Shown in pieces: positions 35,630 to 46,289 of a stretch of DNA of 64,000 nucleotides; position 1 is the stretch's first letter; every line of letters begins with the position of its first letter. The position numbers and the translations under genes are program-made. The notes below the pieces were generated by a model. It had not been told where the DNA came from and did no database searches. It saw only the letters and a program-made list of their open reading frames with translations. The stretch spans positions 54,790 to 118,789 of the forward strand of contig BCJJ01000036.1 in assembly GCA_039545355.1 (NCBI GenBank), written 5' to 3'. This DNA comes from Trichosporon coremiiforme (Eukaryota > Basidiomycota > Tremellomycetes > Trichosporonales > Trichosporonaceae).

Positions 35630-36826
35630 ATGAACACCCCCCCGCCTGATGCCAGAGCCGCTCTGAACGGAGCGATCGACCCCGATGGGGCGATCAGCGT
35701 CGTGCTCGACTGCAGCTCGGACGACGACCTCGCCCACACACCCCCACCGCAGCCGCTGACCCCGTCCCCGCCGCCGAACAAGGCGCTGAACGGCGGGTTC
35801 ATGCACGAGGACCACGAGGAGCCGCCCCTCTCCCTCCTGCTCCGGACGATCGACTTTGCTGCCTTTGTGAGTTTCCCAGACGTTAGATCCGGTTGCCACG
35901 CTTCCCAGTGTCAACATCCGTGTACAGTCAGCACGCCGATCACGCGACCAAACCAACCTCATGTATGCAGCGCTGACACCGCACCAGAAGCACCAGTGCC
36001 AGCGACGGAAGGACCTGGACCAGACACCGTACATCAACCACCCCATCGTGAGTTGCACTTCAAACTATGTGCTGGGCGCGGCAACAGCTGACCCATTCAG
36101 GCGGTGGCCAACATTCTCTCCTCGACCGGAGTGACCGACATCAAGGTCCTGCAAGCTGCCGTGCTGCACGACACGGTCGAGGACACGAACACGTCTCTGC
36201 GTGAGTTACGTGCTGCAGAACCATAACTGACAGTCCAGAGGAGATCGAGGAAACTTTTGGGGCCGATGTCGCCCGAATCGTTGGCGAGTGTACCGACAAC
36301 ACGGAGCTGAACGGTCTCGAACGCAAGCTCGAGCAGCTCCGCACCGCGCCGTTCCGCTCGCGTGAGGCGCAGCAGGTCAAGCTCGCCGAGTGAGTCTATT
36401 AGCTGCAATGGTTCCCACGTGAAAGCTAACGACAGCAAACTGCACAACCTCGAGAGCATCCGCCGATGTCCCCCCGTCGGCTGGGGCGTGCGCCGTATAC
36501 AGGCCTACTTCCAGTGGGCGAAACAAGTGACCGATGGTGAGTCATGGTCTCGGCTTGGGATCGAGCTCCGGGCTTTGAGCTCGAAGTCTGAGCTGGATGA
36601 GTATCGGGCATAGCTGACAATAGTCTGCGCACCGGCCAACCCGGCGCTCGCGGCCAAGCTGCAAACTCTGTACGAGACGGCGTACACGCGCGTGAACGGC
36701 GAGTACTTCCCGTGCCACCCCGAGGCCGCCGGCCCGCTCACGGAGGCCGAGAAGGGCCGCGTCGACGCGCGCCTCTCCAACTGCACAAAAGGACAGGAAC
36801 CGTGTCCCCGTCCCATCTTCTTCTGA
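35630..36826 (+). CDS. MESH1: MESH1/HDDC3-type HD-domain (p)ppGpp and NADPH phosphohydrolase
   Basis: Six exons (35630-35866, 35988-36047, 36101-36200, 36239-36389, 36436-36536, 36624-36826) give 283 residues; every junction keeps the frame and has CTGAC/CTAAC branch sites. The first 79 residues are a Pro/Asp-rich extension not found in the ~180-residue animal protein. The HD core follows in order: KHQCQRRKDLDQTPYINHPI (first metal His), LQAAVLHDTVEDT (His-Asp pair and the Glu-Asp dyad), FGADVARIVGECTDN, VKLADKLHNL (last metal Asp) and PVGWGVRRIQAYFQWAKQV. Animal MESH1 removes the 3'-pyrophosphate of ppGpp and the phosphate of NADPH, using Mn2+. All metal ligands are present, so activity is expected. 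A (p)ppGpp synthetase is not visible in this window. The N-terminal extension has no clear targeting signal. Confidence 0.94.
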
Positions 36827-36909
36827 TCAATCTCGACTGTAACCTGTGCCTCTGCGTCAACTTCTGAACGCACGCCTGTAACCCCTACCCCGTCCCTGTA
36901 CCACCACCA

Positions 36910-36922
36910 CCCCCCCCCCCCC
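36910..36922 (+). repeat. homopolymer run of 13 C
   Basis: Thirteen C directly after a CCA-repeat (ccaccaccac), in the 3' region of the MESH1-type gene. Length probably variable. Confidence 0.8.
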
Positions 36923-37085
36923 ATCCCCTACCATATCCCACTTCACCACTAGCAACAGCAAAGTCATAAACATTTACAGTCAGTAGTAAAAACAAAGTTA
37001 CACCTAAGCTCCCTCTGGAGCGCAGCATGCAAGATGGAAAAATGTACATTTGGACAGGTATGGTGATACAAGTGCTGGGTGCAGT

Positions 37086-37949
37086 CTACTTCTTGTTGAG
37101 CTCGGAGGCCCAGACAATCTTGTCCGTATCTCCCGCGGCCTGATAAGACCGAGCGTGGGCGAAGCGAGTATTCAAGCGAGCGCGGGCGTGGTGAGTGACC
37201 GGCGGCAGAACGGCATTCGTCAGTGCACAATGTGAAGCGTGGGGTGAGAGAGAAGTCGAGCGTGGAAGCGATCCCAAAGCAGCAGTGTTCCGAACGTTGT
37301 GCCGAGCGATGTTCCGGGCGGTGTTCAAAACGTGACGTTTCAAGTGCAAATCGTAAAAATCGAAAGCGGGGCGTGTCCGTGGTCAGCACCGGTACCATGG
37401 CAACTGTGGGCACACTTACAGCAAGCTGCTCCTGGACGGCCTTGTCGCCTCCTTCCCGCTGCCTGCGGATCTCGTCGACCTTGCGGCGGAGGTCGGGCGA
37501 GAGACGCTGATGTCAGCTAGCTGCACGTGGCGTGAAGCTGTCCTCCAGCTGCTCTCCAGCCCTCGCTGGACTCACATTGTACAACTCCTCCTCGCTCGGG
37601 GTCGTCGTCACGAGGAGCGCGTAGCCGCCTCCGATCACTGAAGTTAGCTTCTTTAAGGCAGTCCCAGCTCAGCGCCTCGGCCCTGATGCAGAGCTGTCCT
37701 GGTTCAACACCGCGCAAGTGCGGCAATGGAGGTGCAGATATGAGTGTGAGCGCCAGTGCAAGCCCTTGCAACAACTGGAAGGGCAGGTGCTGAAATGGAA
37801 CTCGTCACGGGCAGCGGCACCGGTGACCCGAATGGAGGTGCAGTGAGCACTCACGGACAGCAGAAGTCGTCAGGAATCTGTCGTCAGCTAAAGAGCAGCA
37901 CAAGCAGCAGAACTAGGAGTACTCACCGTCCCCAGGCAATCTTGGTCAT
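37086..37949 (-). CDS. CBP4: Cbp4/UQCC3-like cytochrome bc1 complex assembly factor
   Basis: Five small exons: 37949-37927 (23 nt), 37877-37855 (23 nt), 37637-37576, 37506-37420 and 37139-37086. Together they give 82 residues. The microexon is required: it restores the frame and completes the membrane segment (RFLTTSAVLIGGGYALLVTTTP). Then come SEEELYNRLSPDLRRKVDE, a basic helix and an end with DTDKIVWASELNKK. A single N-terminal membrane helix followed by T-P-(S/T)-E-E-E-L-Y and L-S-P-x-L, with a Trp near the C-terminus, is the Cbp4/UQCC3 layout. The protein acts at the mitochondrial inner membrane, helping cytochrome b assembly into complex III. Coding bases are only about 29% of the gene span. 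The last intron has no strong branch site, so its acceptor (37140) is the least certain point. Confidence 0.78.
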
Positions 37950-39059
37950 GGTGTCGTGAAGGGTGTTGAGTCTGAGCCAGAGCGATCGAAGTGGACTTTT
38001 CGGCGAGCGCACTCATCCGGCGGCGACATGACGGAGCAAGGTCGGATAAACAGAAAGGTCAAAGGACGGTCAAATCCTAATGCTGCTATTCGCGGAGATA
38101 GGCTGGGCAGCCTGCATTACGAAGTGAATATAAATGATTACGAAAAGAGATCTGGCTTCATTTCGAAGTGGCACGTGACTGTCTATCCAGCTCTTGGGTC
38201 ATCCCAAGCTCACAACTGCGGCCAAGCCCACCTCGCCCGCACCTCGTGTTGCCGCAAAAAGGCCCAGAATTACCGGAAGGGGTAACGCAGCACGCGACAC
38301 AAGTCGGTCGTGAAACTCTCATGGACGCTGTTGGGGACGATGGGGACCATCAGTCAACACACCGAAGTGATATGTCAGCGTGCTCATGCCATGGCCGAGA
38401 CGCCGAGGATCATACGTTGTTCCGCACGCTGGTCGCGTAGCTCAGGACGTAGTGCTAGCCCCTAGCAGCAAGCTCGCCGCTGACATTATGGGCTTGACTT
38501 GTGGGTGCGAAAGCGTCACTGGCCAGAACGGCAGGAAGCGAAGTATTAAGGAATCCAAATGGGCAGCAGCCAATCAATTGGCAGCGCTGTGGTGGATAAG
38601 TGACGTATTACATGTCAGACGCGGCGTGTCGACTCGTTGCGGGTCGCAGGTGTAGGCTTGCGTACCTGCGTGCCCAGCGTCCCGCCAGGCGAGCGAGACC
38701 GGCTCGCCGCAGTGGCCACACGCCGATTCGCATGCACCTCCTACGCTGCACTCACTCTGACTGAACCTTGCACTCACTCCACATCAACCGCCGTCCAACG
38801 TCACTATCCCGCGATCGCACAATCCACAATCCGCCGCCGCTCCCACAGTACCTGCCCAACTCATAGCGTTCATCCTCCAGCGTCATCTGTCCGCGACTTA
38901 TCTCGTACACCTCCACGCACAGCCTACGACCCTCGACTGCACAGCACCCGCCCCCAGCGTGCTTGCAAACCACACCATCCACCACCACCACCACCACTAC
39001 CGGTTAACGGTAAATTAATCTCGAGCCTTCCCCCTTCCCACCCTCCCACATCAACCAGC
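37950..39059. other. divergent promoter region of CBP4-like and 6-phosphogluconolactonase-like genes
   Basis: About 1.1 kb. The 130 nt before 39060 are C/A/T-rich with ccaccatccaccaccaccac repeats, probably leader. No gene or RNA gene supported. Confidence 0.5.
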
Positions 39060-40549
39060 ATGCCTCCTCCTCCCCCCGCCCCTCCCGTCTTCTACTCCTT
39101 CAAGGACAATGAGACCCTTGTTGGTGAGTATGCCTTGCTCCGAGGATGCCCGGTTCCGACATGCAGCGGCTTGGCACACGAGACACAGCGTGTGAAGACG
39201 CCGCAGCCACGCCAGGCCCTTATCAGTGCTTTCTAGCTGACAACAGACTCGCTTGCCAACTTCGTCATCAAGGCGCAGCGCGACGCCGTCGACAAGCGAG
39301 GCAAGTTCACACTCGCGCTCTCCGGTGGTTCGCTCGCTGCCAACCTCCGAGGACTCGCAGACCAGGAGAACGTGCAGTGGGACAAGTGGTGAGTGCATTT
39401 CATTTCCAACTTTGCGGGCCGTTACGGATCATGCGGGGCTTGCCTCGTCGACGAAAAAGCCTCCCGCATCCCTCAGCCTCAGCCTCCCGACCGGCCGGAA
39501 CGAGCGGCGGCGCACATCTTTGCATTCGGATCCACGCGCGGCGTCTTGCACTCTCGACGGGCGAACGGCCTCTGCTGAGGACCTGTGCTCAGGCTCGCAG
39601 TGGGGTTACAGTTTGCACCAGGCACTCTGCACGAGCCAGCCGCAAGCTACTGCCGCTGGTGGGGTTGCATGCTATGCATGCGAGGGGTCACAGTTGCAGC
39701 TCGCCGATCTTGCCACAGCGGATAGGCGGCGGAATGCTCATGTGACGTTGAGTGCAGGGGGAGATAAGGAAGACACCCGATGCCCGCATCGGGTCATCAG
39801 ACAATACGCCTCCTAATGTCCCGTCACCTGAGCTCAGCTGACATTCCAGGGAGATCTTCTTCTGTGATGAGCGTGCCGTTCCGCTCGACTCGGAAGACTC
39901 AAATTACCACTCGAACTGGGTCTCGTTCCTGCAGCACGTCCCCATCCCCAAGAACCAGATCCACACGATCAAGCCGGAGTACCTCGATGACCTCGAGGAG
40001 CTTGCGGACGACTACGAGAAGCAGCTCGTCCACCACTTTGCTGCCTCAAATGCCGCCCGCTACCCGACCTTTGACCTGATGCTGCTCGGAATGGGAGTAG
40101 AGGGCGAGACCTGCTCGCTGTTCGCCGGACACGAGGTTCTGTCCGAGCGTGACGCGTGGGTGACTAGCTTGGACGACGCCCCGAACGGACCCAAGCGTAG
40201 GATCACCATGACGTGAGTGCAGCTATGGTTATTTTGGTGGAAGCTAACGTGCAGTATTCCGGTTCTTACGCACTGCTACCGCGCCGTGTTCGTCGTGTCT
40301 GGACCCGAGAAGGCTGAGCTTCTGCACACTGTGCTGGACAAGCCGGAGACTGGACTCCCGTGCTCGCGTATCCGCCCGGCAGCCCCCGGACTTGTGTTCT
40401 GGTTCGCCGACGCCGACGCCGCCAAGGACACCAAGTACCCTCCCACGACCTTCAAGTGGATCGACAACCAGAAGGAGGCTGAGGAGGCTGTCGCCGCGGC
40501 GAAGAGGAGGGCGGAGCAGCGGGCGAAGCAGGCCGCCGAGGAGAACTAG
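39060..40549 (+). CDS. 6-phosphogluconolactonase-family (SOL) protein with an altered catalytic motif
   Basis: Four exons (39060-39123, 39247-39388, 39850-40212, 40255-40549) give 287 residues. Intron 2 is long (461 nt). Family motifs in order: [12 protein letters not shown] (phosphate-binding loop), [73 protein letters not shown] and a Lys/Glu/Ala-rich C-terminal helix. In active enzymes of the oxidative pentose-phosphate pathway the fourth motif reads D-G-H-T, with the His acting as base. Here it reads E153-G154-E155-T, so both Asp and His are changed. The rest of the fold is intact. Either the enzyme works differently, or this is a non-hydrolytic paralogue; yeast Sol1/Sol2 are precedents for family members without the activity. 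A second, normal copy would be expected elsewhere in the genome. Confidence 0.9.
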
Positions 40550-40818
40550 TGTGTGTAGCGAGGGATTTCTTCAAGCCGGTCCGAGTAAACACAAACATAC
40601 GGTTGTTCGTGCGCACGATGCTGTGAGCCGTGCGCTTCGTCCAGGCTCGCTTCGACTTACGACTATATTTTCCTTTTGGTTGTTCTTCTTTTTCAACATA
40701 CATTTCCTCAATACCCGCAACCCCGGGCATCAGGACAGGACGACAATAGAGTCGATGATATGAGATGAAATGCATATGGAGAGTAGGGAAAGGCACGAAC
40801 TGTCAGCCGATGTGTTGT

Positions 40819-42468
40819 CTAGAAGCGGCAGTTGCCCACCCAGCGCGGGAACGGCACCACGTCCCTAATGTTCGCTACGCCGGTCACAAAGCTGACCCAC
40901 CGGTCCCAGCCCATGCCCCAACCGCCGTGCGGCGCAGAGCCATAAGCCCGGAGGTCGAGGTACCACCTGTAATCATCTGGCCGGAGCCCAGCCTTTGCGA
41001 TGGCAGTCTCGAGGACATCGAGCCTGTGCTCACGGAGGGATCCGCCCGCCATCTCGCCAATACCAGGGAAGAGGAGGTCAAAGGCAGCCACAGTCGGCGC
41101 CGGCGGCGCGGGGGGCAGGGGCGTACCGTTCAGCTCGAGGTCGGCCTGCTGCGCCACATCGGAGGGAAGCATGTAGAATGGCTTCTGCGACGCGGGGTAG
41201 TCCGTAACGAACACGGGGCCGCCGAAGTGGGACCCAGCAAGCCACTTCTCCTGCTCGCTAGTCAGGCCCTCGTCCCACTCGGGCTTGTGCTGGAAGGGCG
41301 TCTTCTCGTGCTGAGCCTGGAGGATCGTGATCGCGTCGGCGTAGCTGACCCGCGCGAAGGGCTTGTCCGCCGCAGCCTTGAGGTGTGTGAGAATGTCGCC
41401 TTCAGACGAGGTAGAGGGAGCGCCGGCCGCAGCCTCGGCCACCTCGCTCTCCTCCTCCACGACCTCGGCGGCACGGTACCGCTGAATGCGCTCCAGATCC
41501 GCCCTCTCCCTCTGAGCACGGCCCCCCTCGCCTTCAAGCATGCGCTTCAGCGTATCCCGGAACCCAGCCTCGACCACATCCAGCAGCTGAGGCAGAGTGC
41601 GGATGAACGCGACCTCGCCCTCGAGCATGTAAAATTCGGACAGGTGGCGGTTCGTCTGGCTCGCCTCTGCCCGGAAACAGGGGCCGAGGGTGTAGGCTCG
41701 CGTCAAGCTCAGGGTGGGCGCTTCGAGATGCAGCTGTCCGCTCACTGTCAGGTTGACGGGTTTTGAGAAGAAGGGATCCTTCGGATCCTTCTCCGCCAGC
41801 GTGAAGGTCTCGCCGGCACCCTCGCAGTCGCTCGAGGTCAGGATGGGCGTGTGCACACGCACGAACTCGTGGTCCTGTTCGTTAGCTCTGCGCAAGCATG
41901 CGAGCTCATGGTACGTACCTCGAACCAGTCGTGCCAGTCTCGCTCAAGGGCATCGCGCACGCGCGCAACCGCAGCGCCCTGTCCCGTCCTATACCGCAGG
42001 TGCGCGTTCTCGCGGAGCAAAGAGGCAGGCAGCGCTTTCTTCTGGATCGGGTACGTTTCCGGATCCGCCGGACCGAGAACCTTGGCCTCGTCGACAAGGA
42101 GCTCGAGAGCCTGCCCCGCGCCGCGAGAGGGAAGGAGTGCTCCACGCATGCTGACGCTCGAGCCGAGCGTGAGTCTGCCATCAGCTACCAGTGAATGCTG
42201 GCTAGCTCAGATAAGGATGAACGTACCCATCAGCCTTTCCCTTTCCCTTCAGTACGGCCTGGACGCTGCCACCCGTCCCGTCGTCGATCTCAGCAAAGGC
42301 GACATTCTTGTGCGCGCGGACGGAGCGGATCCAGCCGTTCACCTCGGTCTGGGCTGGTCGGCAGGAAGCTGTGGCGCCCTCGCTGATGCTAGGACCGGAG
42401 GCGAGCTGTGTCCGGATTGTGGCCGGGATACTCGGCAGCTTCTGGCGTATCCGTAACGTTGACCGCAT
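40819..42468 (-). CDS. SLM5: mitochondrial asparaginyl-tRNA synthetase (class II)
   Basis: Three exons (42468-42227, 42174-41919, 41874-40819) give 517 residues; introns are 52 and 45 nt. The N-terminus ([22 protein letters not shown]) is basic and acid-free like a mitochondrial presequence. The OB-fold anticodon-binding domain follows ([22 protein letters not shown]). The class II core has motif 1 with [19 protein letters not shown], motif 2 [22 protein letters not shown], an inserted variable stretch, [38 protein letters not shown] and motif 3 [28 protein letters not shown]. The pattern of AsxRS signature positions (YP rather than the aspartyl form) fits AsnRS. It charges mitochondrial tRNA-Asn. 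Divergent from the STEEP1 homologue across 215 bp. Confidence 0.92.
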
Positions 42469-42683
42469 CGCTCGTCGTCACTTGCTTGTTGTTATCGTTA
42501 CCCGATCAACACCGTCAAGGCTCGGACTTTTGCCTCACTGAGTCGGGAGAGTGGAGGTGGGTCGGAGTTCGGATTGAGTCCGTCCAGCAGGCGGGGGCTT
42601 TTTGCCACCAAGATGAGAGATGAGCTCAACCCTTGTGGAGGTCGAGGCCAGATTGGAAAGAAGACAACAACAAATCAACAGCC
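42469..42683. promoter_or_regulatory. 215-bp bidirectional promoter region
   Basis: The start codons of the mitochondrial AsnRS gene (minus) and the STEEP1 homologue (plus) are 215 bp apart, so both promoters and leaders share this stretch. I see no clear TATA box. The 30 nt before 42684 are A-rich (aagacaacaacaaatcaaca), typical of a leader. Confidence 0.5.
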
Positions 42684-43258
42684 ATGCCGAAGGTATACAC
42701 GCGCGCCGTGTTCTCAAGCTCAGACCATGCTGCGCCGACTGCCAGCTCGCGCGCGGTCCTGAGGACGTACTACTGTCTCTGCGGCGACTTCGCGCTCGTC
42801 CTGCAGGGCAAGCTCGAGCGTCTTCCCCGGCGGAAACACGATGGCTCCTGGATCGTTCGATCAAGACAGGGACGGCTCGGGCAGGGAGCGCGCAAGTTCA
42901 AGATGAACGTGAAGGATGGCGAGCGGGTCGTCGTGAAGCGGTATGTATCGGTGTGGTTTCAGCTGGAAGAGGGTGTCACTTAGCTGACATCAGAACGGAC
43001 GGCAAGCTCGAGCCGAGACAGCCGTTCCACTGCCAACGATGTGGGACTCAGCGTGAGCTGCTGCGATCTTGATGTAAACGAGCTGACAACACAGTGGCAT
43101 ACCAGACTACTCCGCCGCCGGCGGGCGACGCACCCTTCGTCTACGTTCTGAAAGGAGCTCTGACGGAGCACCAGGGAAGATTGCCGTCAGACGCCTTCGA
43201 AGGCGAGGACGATGTGCCGGAGCCCACTGAGGATGCCGAGACGACAGAAAAGCGATAA
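42684..43258 (+). CDS. STEEP1: STEEP1 (CXorf56)-family protein
   Basis: Three exons (42684-42940, 42994-43052, 43095-43258) give 159 residues. It starts MPKVYTRAVF as in the human protein (MPK followed by V-x-S/T-R), then TYYCLCGDFALVLQGKLERLPRR, matching the conserved YYCLCG...L-E-x-L-P block. CQRCGTQLAYQTTP follows, matching the second zinc-type Cys pair and its YQ. Then comes FVYVLKGAL, equal to the human 'TFIVDGA' strand. The acidic C-terminus (EDDVPEPTEDAETTE) replaces the long coiled coil of the 222-residue animal protein. In mammals STEEP1 promotes exit of STING from the ER and binds phosphatidylinositol-3-kinase components; proteomics also places it with spliceosomes. Fungi have no STING, so the ancestral role must differ. 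Four conserved Cys suggest zinc binding. Confidence 0.85.
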
Positions 43259-43352
43259 TGTACGATCACGTTAGACGATAGATGCATTGTTGTATATTAG
43301 GTGGTACAAGTCTTGCTGCGTTCCCCCTCTTGTGGCTCGTTGCGCTCGCCGC

Positions 43353-45937
43353 TCACTCCTCATCCGCTCCCTCCACGCGCATGCTGAGCGTCTCCATCCT
43401 CCGCATGATGCGCGCAAGCTCGTCGCTGCGCTCGCCGAGCGCATGCTCAAGTGGCTTAAGCTGGCGATGTCCGTACGCCGCCTCCTGCTGCTCCTTCCTC
43501 CTCTGCGCCAGAGGGCGGACGACGTCGAGCTGCTCGTTGAGGACCTTGGCGCGGTGGCCGATACCCTTCCGCCCGGCGATGCGAGTCTTGATGCGTTCCA
43601 GCTCGTCGAACCACTTGCGCTCAACCTCACCGATCTGCGGCCGGTACTCGGCCAGCATTGCGTTGAGGACAGCGTCGAGGCGAGCGCTGAGAGCGGCTTG
43701 CTCGTCGACGAGACGCTCCGTGCGCTCCGCCTGCTCGTCCGTCTCTGCCTGGATCGACTGGAGCGCAGTCTGCGATTCGCGGAGAAGGGCGAGCTGACGC
43801 TGATACTCCTGCGCTTGGAGCTCAACACGAGCCTCAACCTTGGCGCTCGCGTTGCGGATGGCCTCGGCCTGCTTGTTTACTTGCGCTGCGGCATCGGCGA
43901 GCGCTCGCAGGTGCTGCGGGCCGATCTCCTTCAGCTCCTTCCTGCTGTCCGGAAGCTTGCGGATCGCAGCGAGCGGGTTTGACGACTTCGAATCCAGAGC
44001 TGGATTAAACGCCTTCGTCAGCAGCTGGTGCGACTCCTCCGTCGGCTTCGGCTTCGGCTTCTCCGCCTCCGGTACAGGCAGGGGGTCACGGTCGGCAACA
44101 CGCATGTCCATCTCGACGGTAACGAGTTGGCCACCGGCCGCGAGGGCGATAAGACCGTATCCCAGCGTGATGTTGCAGAACGTCGCGGCGCCAATGATAG
44201 GTTTCGTCGACCTGGGTGGTCAGTTCAGATGGAGATCAGTAAACCCACGATGCGACGACGAGCGCGGCGACGTCGCTCGGCGGGAGCTCGGCGGAGCCGC
44301 CGATCAGCTTGCCAATCCACGGCGCCACAGATACCGTGTCGACGGAGAAGGCAGATTGAACGTAGAATACGTCCCGGTGGATGGGGTCGGAGACGAAGCG
44401 GGGCGCGTTCGTCGCGAGAGCTTCAGGATCCACAGAGGGATAGGAGGCAAGCACGCTCTCGACAATCGGGACGACGATCTCGGCGTCAACGGGGTCACGA
44501 GATGAGAGCCATCGCGGCTCGGGCGCAACCTCCTCGACACCGACATCAATGCGACCGCCGGACCACGCGATGCCGACAACGTTGATAGGCTGTGTGTCTT
44601 CTGACGGCGCCGCGTCCGCATCAGCCGGAACGGCGGGAAAGACGACAATGTCACTCGCGACTTGCTCATCGATCTCGTCTCCGTTGCCGACCTCTTGCGG
44701 TGCCGGGTCGAACAGAACCGGGCCTTGACGCAGGAGTGGTCGGTGCATGCCAGGCGCGGGCGACCCGCTCGGCGTCAGATGCGGCGGGTGGACGTGGACG
44801 AAGCCTGGTCGCGGAGGTGTGCGCTCGGGTGTGCGTTCCGGGGAAGGGTCACGGAGTCCGAATCCACGGCGGTGCTTCGGTCGCTGGTCGGATGACGGTT
44901 CCTCATCCTTCTTACCCGCTTGCCGCACAAGGGCATCCACCCACTGCACCTGCAGTCCCGCGCGGCCGACAAGACTCGCGTGCTCAGCACCCTGCTTCGC
45001 GTTGTTCTTCAGCCGCCGCTGCCGCTCCGTAGCCCACGCCTGCAGGTTCTGCAGGTAAGCAGCAGGCACTTCGGCATGCAGTGGGAGCACGGGGCCCATG
45101 ACGAATACATCGCCGTTGGCCATGAGTGCGTACACCATAAGAGGGCCAAAGTCAACCGTACCGTGCGAGAATGAGAACGACGTGGCGTACTGCGACAGCG
45201 GATCGATCGCGGAGAACTTGCTGCCCTTCGATCGGTCCGCGAGGAAGTTGAACGACTGCACGGGGTCCTGCGGTCGGAGAACGTCATATTCACTGTTGTT
45301 AGATGTAACACGTGTGTAGAACCTACAAGAGCTGTCCGTCGGCGGTCAAAACCCAGAGCGAGTTGCCGCTCTCGCCCCATTCGTGCCAGCGCACCTTCGT
45401 GATGGCGTTGTCGGAGGAAGGAGAGTGCTGGTACTCGTCGATCGGGAAGGAGCTGATCGTTAGCTACTGGTCAACGTCTTTCGAAGCTCACTGGCAGGCA
45501 ACGTCACCTCCGACTGACGAAGCAAACCCGGATCGCGGGAGCACGAGAATGACAAGCTGGTGGTGACCAGCGACGGCAAGCAGGCGTCCCGTCGGGTTCA
45601 GCACGAGTGAGTGGATGTTGAAGGTAAGGTGGGGCGACTTGAGGGTCTGCTCGTCAGCTCATGCAACAACGCTGTAACTCACCTTGTATCCTCCGACCGT
45701 TCCACCGTTGATCTCCCACCCCGGCCCCGTCAGGCTCGTCATGCGGATCTCCTTGCCGAACGCAACAATGATGTCCTTGTCGCGGAGCGCGATGCGCGAG
45801 TTCTTAGGCGCCGGGATCCCATCGTCTTGCGGCGAGTCGACGACCTCCCACCCGTCGTCGGTCGAGCTCGACGCCGGCGGCACGAAGATGGCATGCGAGC
45901 GCAGCGCGCCCAGGCTGAAGGGTAGTGTCGCCGCCAT
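43353..45937 (-). CDS. NUP82: NUP82/NUP88-family nucleoporin
   Basis: Five exons (45937-45683, 45646-45492, 45452-45327, 45292-44249, 44211-43353) give 812 residues. Intron 4 uses a GTGGGT donor, which is the choice that keeps the frame. The N-terminal half is a beta-propeller: FGKEIRMTSLTG, HSLVLNPTGRLLAVAGHHQLVILVLPR, ITKVRWHEWGESGNSLWVLTADGQLFEYDV and FGPLMVYALMANGDVFVMGPVLP are typical blades of this family. The C-terminal ~220 residues (from about 590) are a long coiled coil (LADAAAQVNKQAEAIRNASAK...). The family sits on the cytoplasmic face of the nuclear pore, where its coiled coil binds the Nup159/Nsp1 module for mRNA export. No FG repeats, as expected. The second blade pair spans two introns of 36-39 nt. 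Confidence 0.9.
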
Positions 45938-46289
45938 GGTGTCGAGGATAATAGCGGTAGTGACGTCTGGCGATCTGGTGATGTTGAACGAAATCCGCAA
46001 TGGACGCATTTGCTTCCGCTATTGTTGTTCTACCAGCCTGGTAGAGGCGCCTTCAGGTACTATCACTGGGAAGGCAGCAACTTCCTCATTGCATGGGCTT
46101 TGCGAGAGAAGCTCTCAAGTTGACCATCTATCATCCATGCACGCTACAAGAGTTTACCTGGTCTTGCAAAGTCGGTCTGCGCCGAGCGACGGGCGCAGCG
46201 GCCATCACAACATGAGAACAGTACTAACCGAAACGCTCTCGCGCCAACGCCTTGAACCTGCCGTCAGCTACTACAAAGCAACGTGAAGC
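45938..46289. other. NUP82 upstream region
   Basis: 352 nt between the NUP82 start and the stop of the next minus-strand gene. Nothing beyond promoter-length sequence was seen. Confidence 0.5.

Noticed and set aside
40765..41766. 333-codon plus-strand frame
   Set aside because: Antisense to the asparaginyl-tRNA synthetase exon 3, whose motifs are unambiguous.
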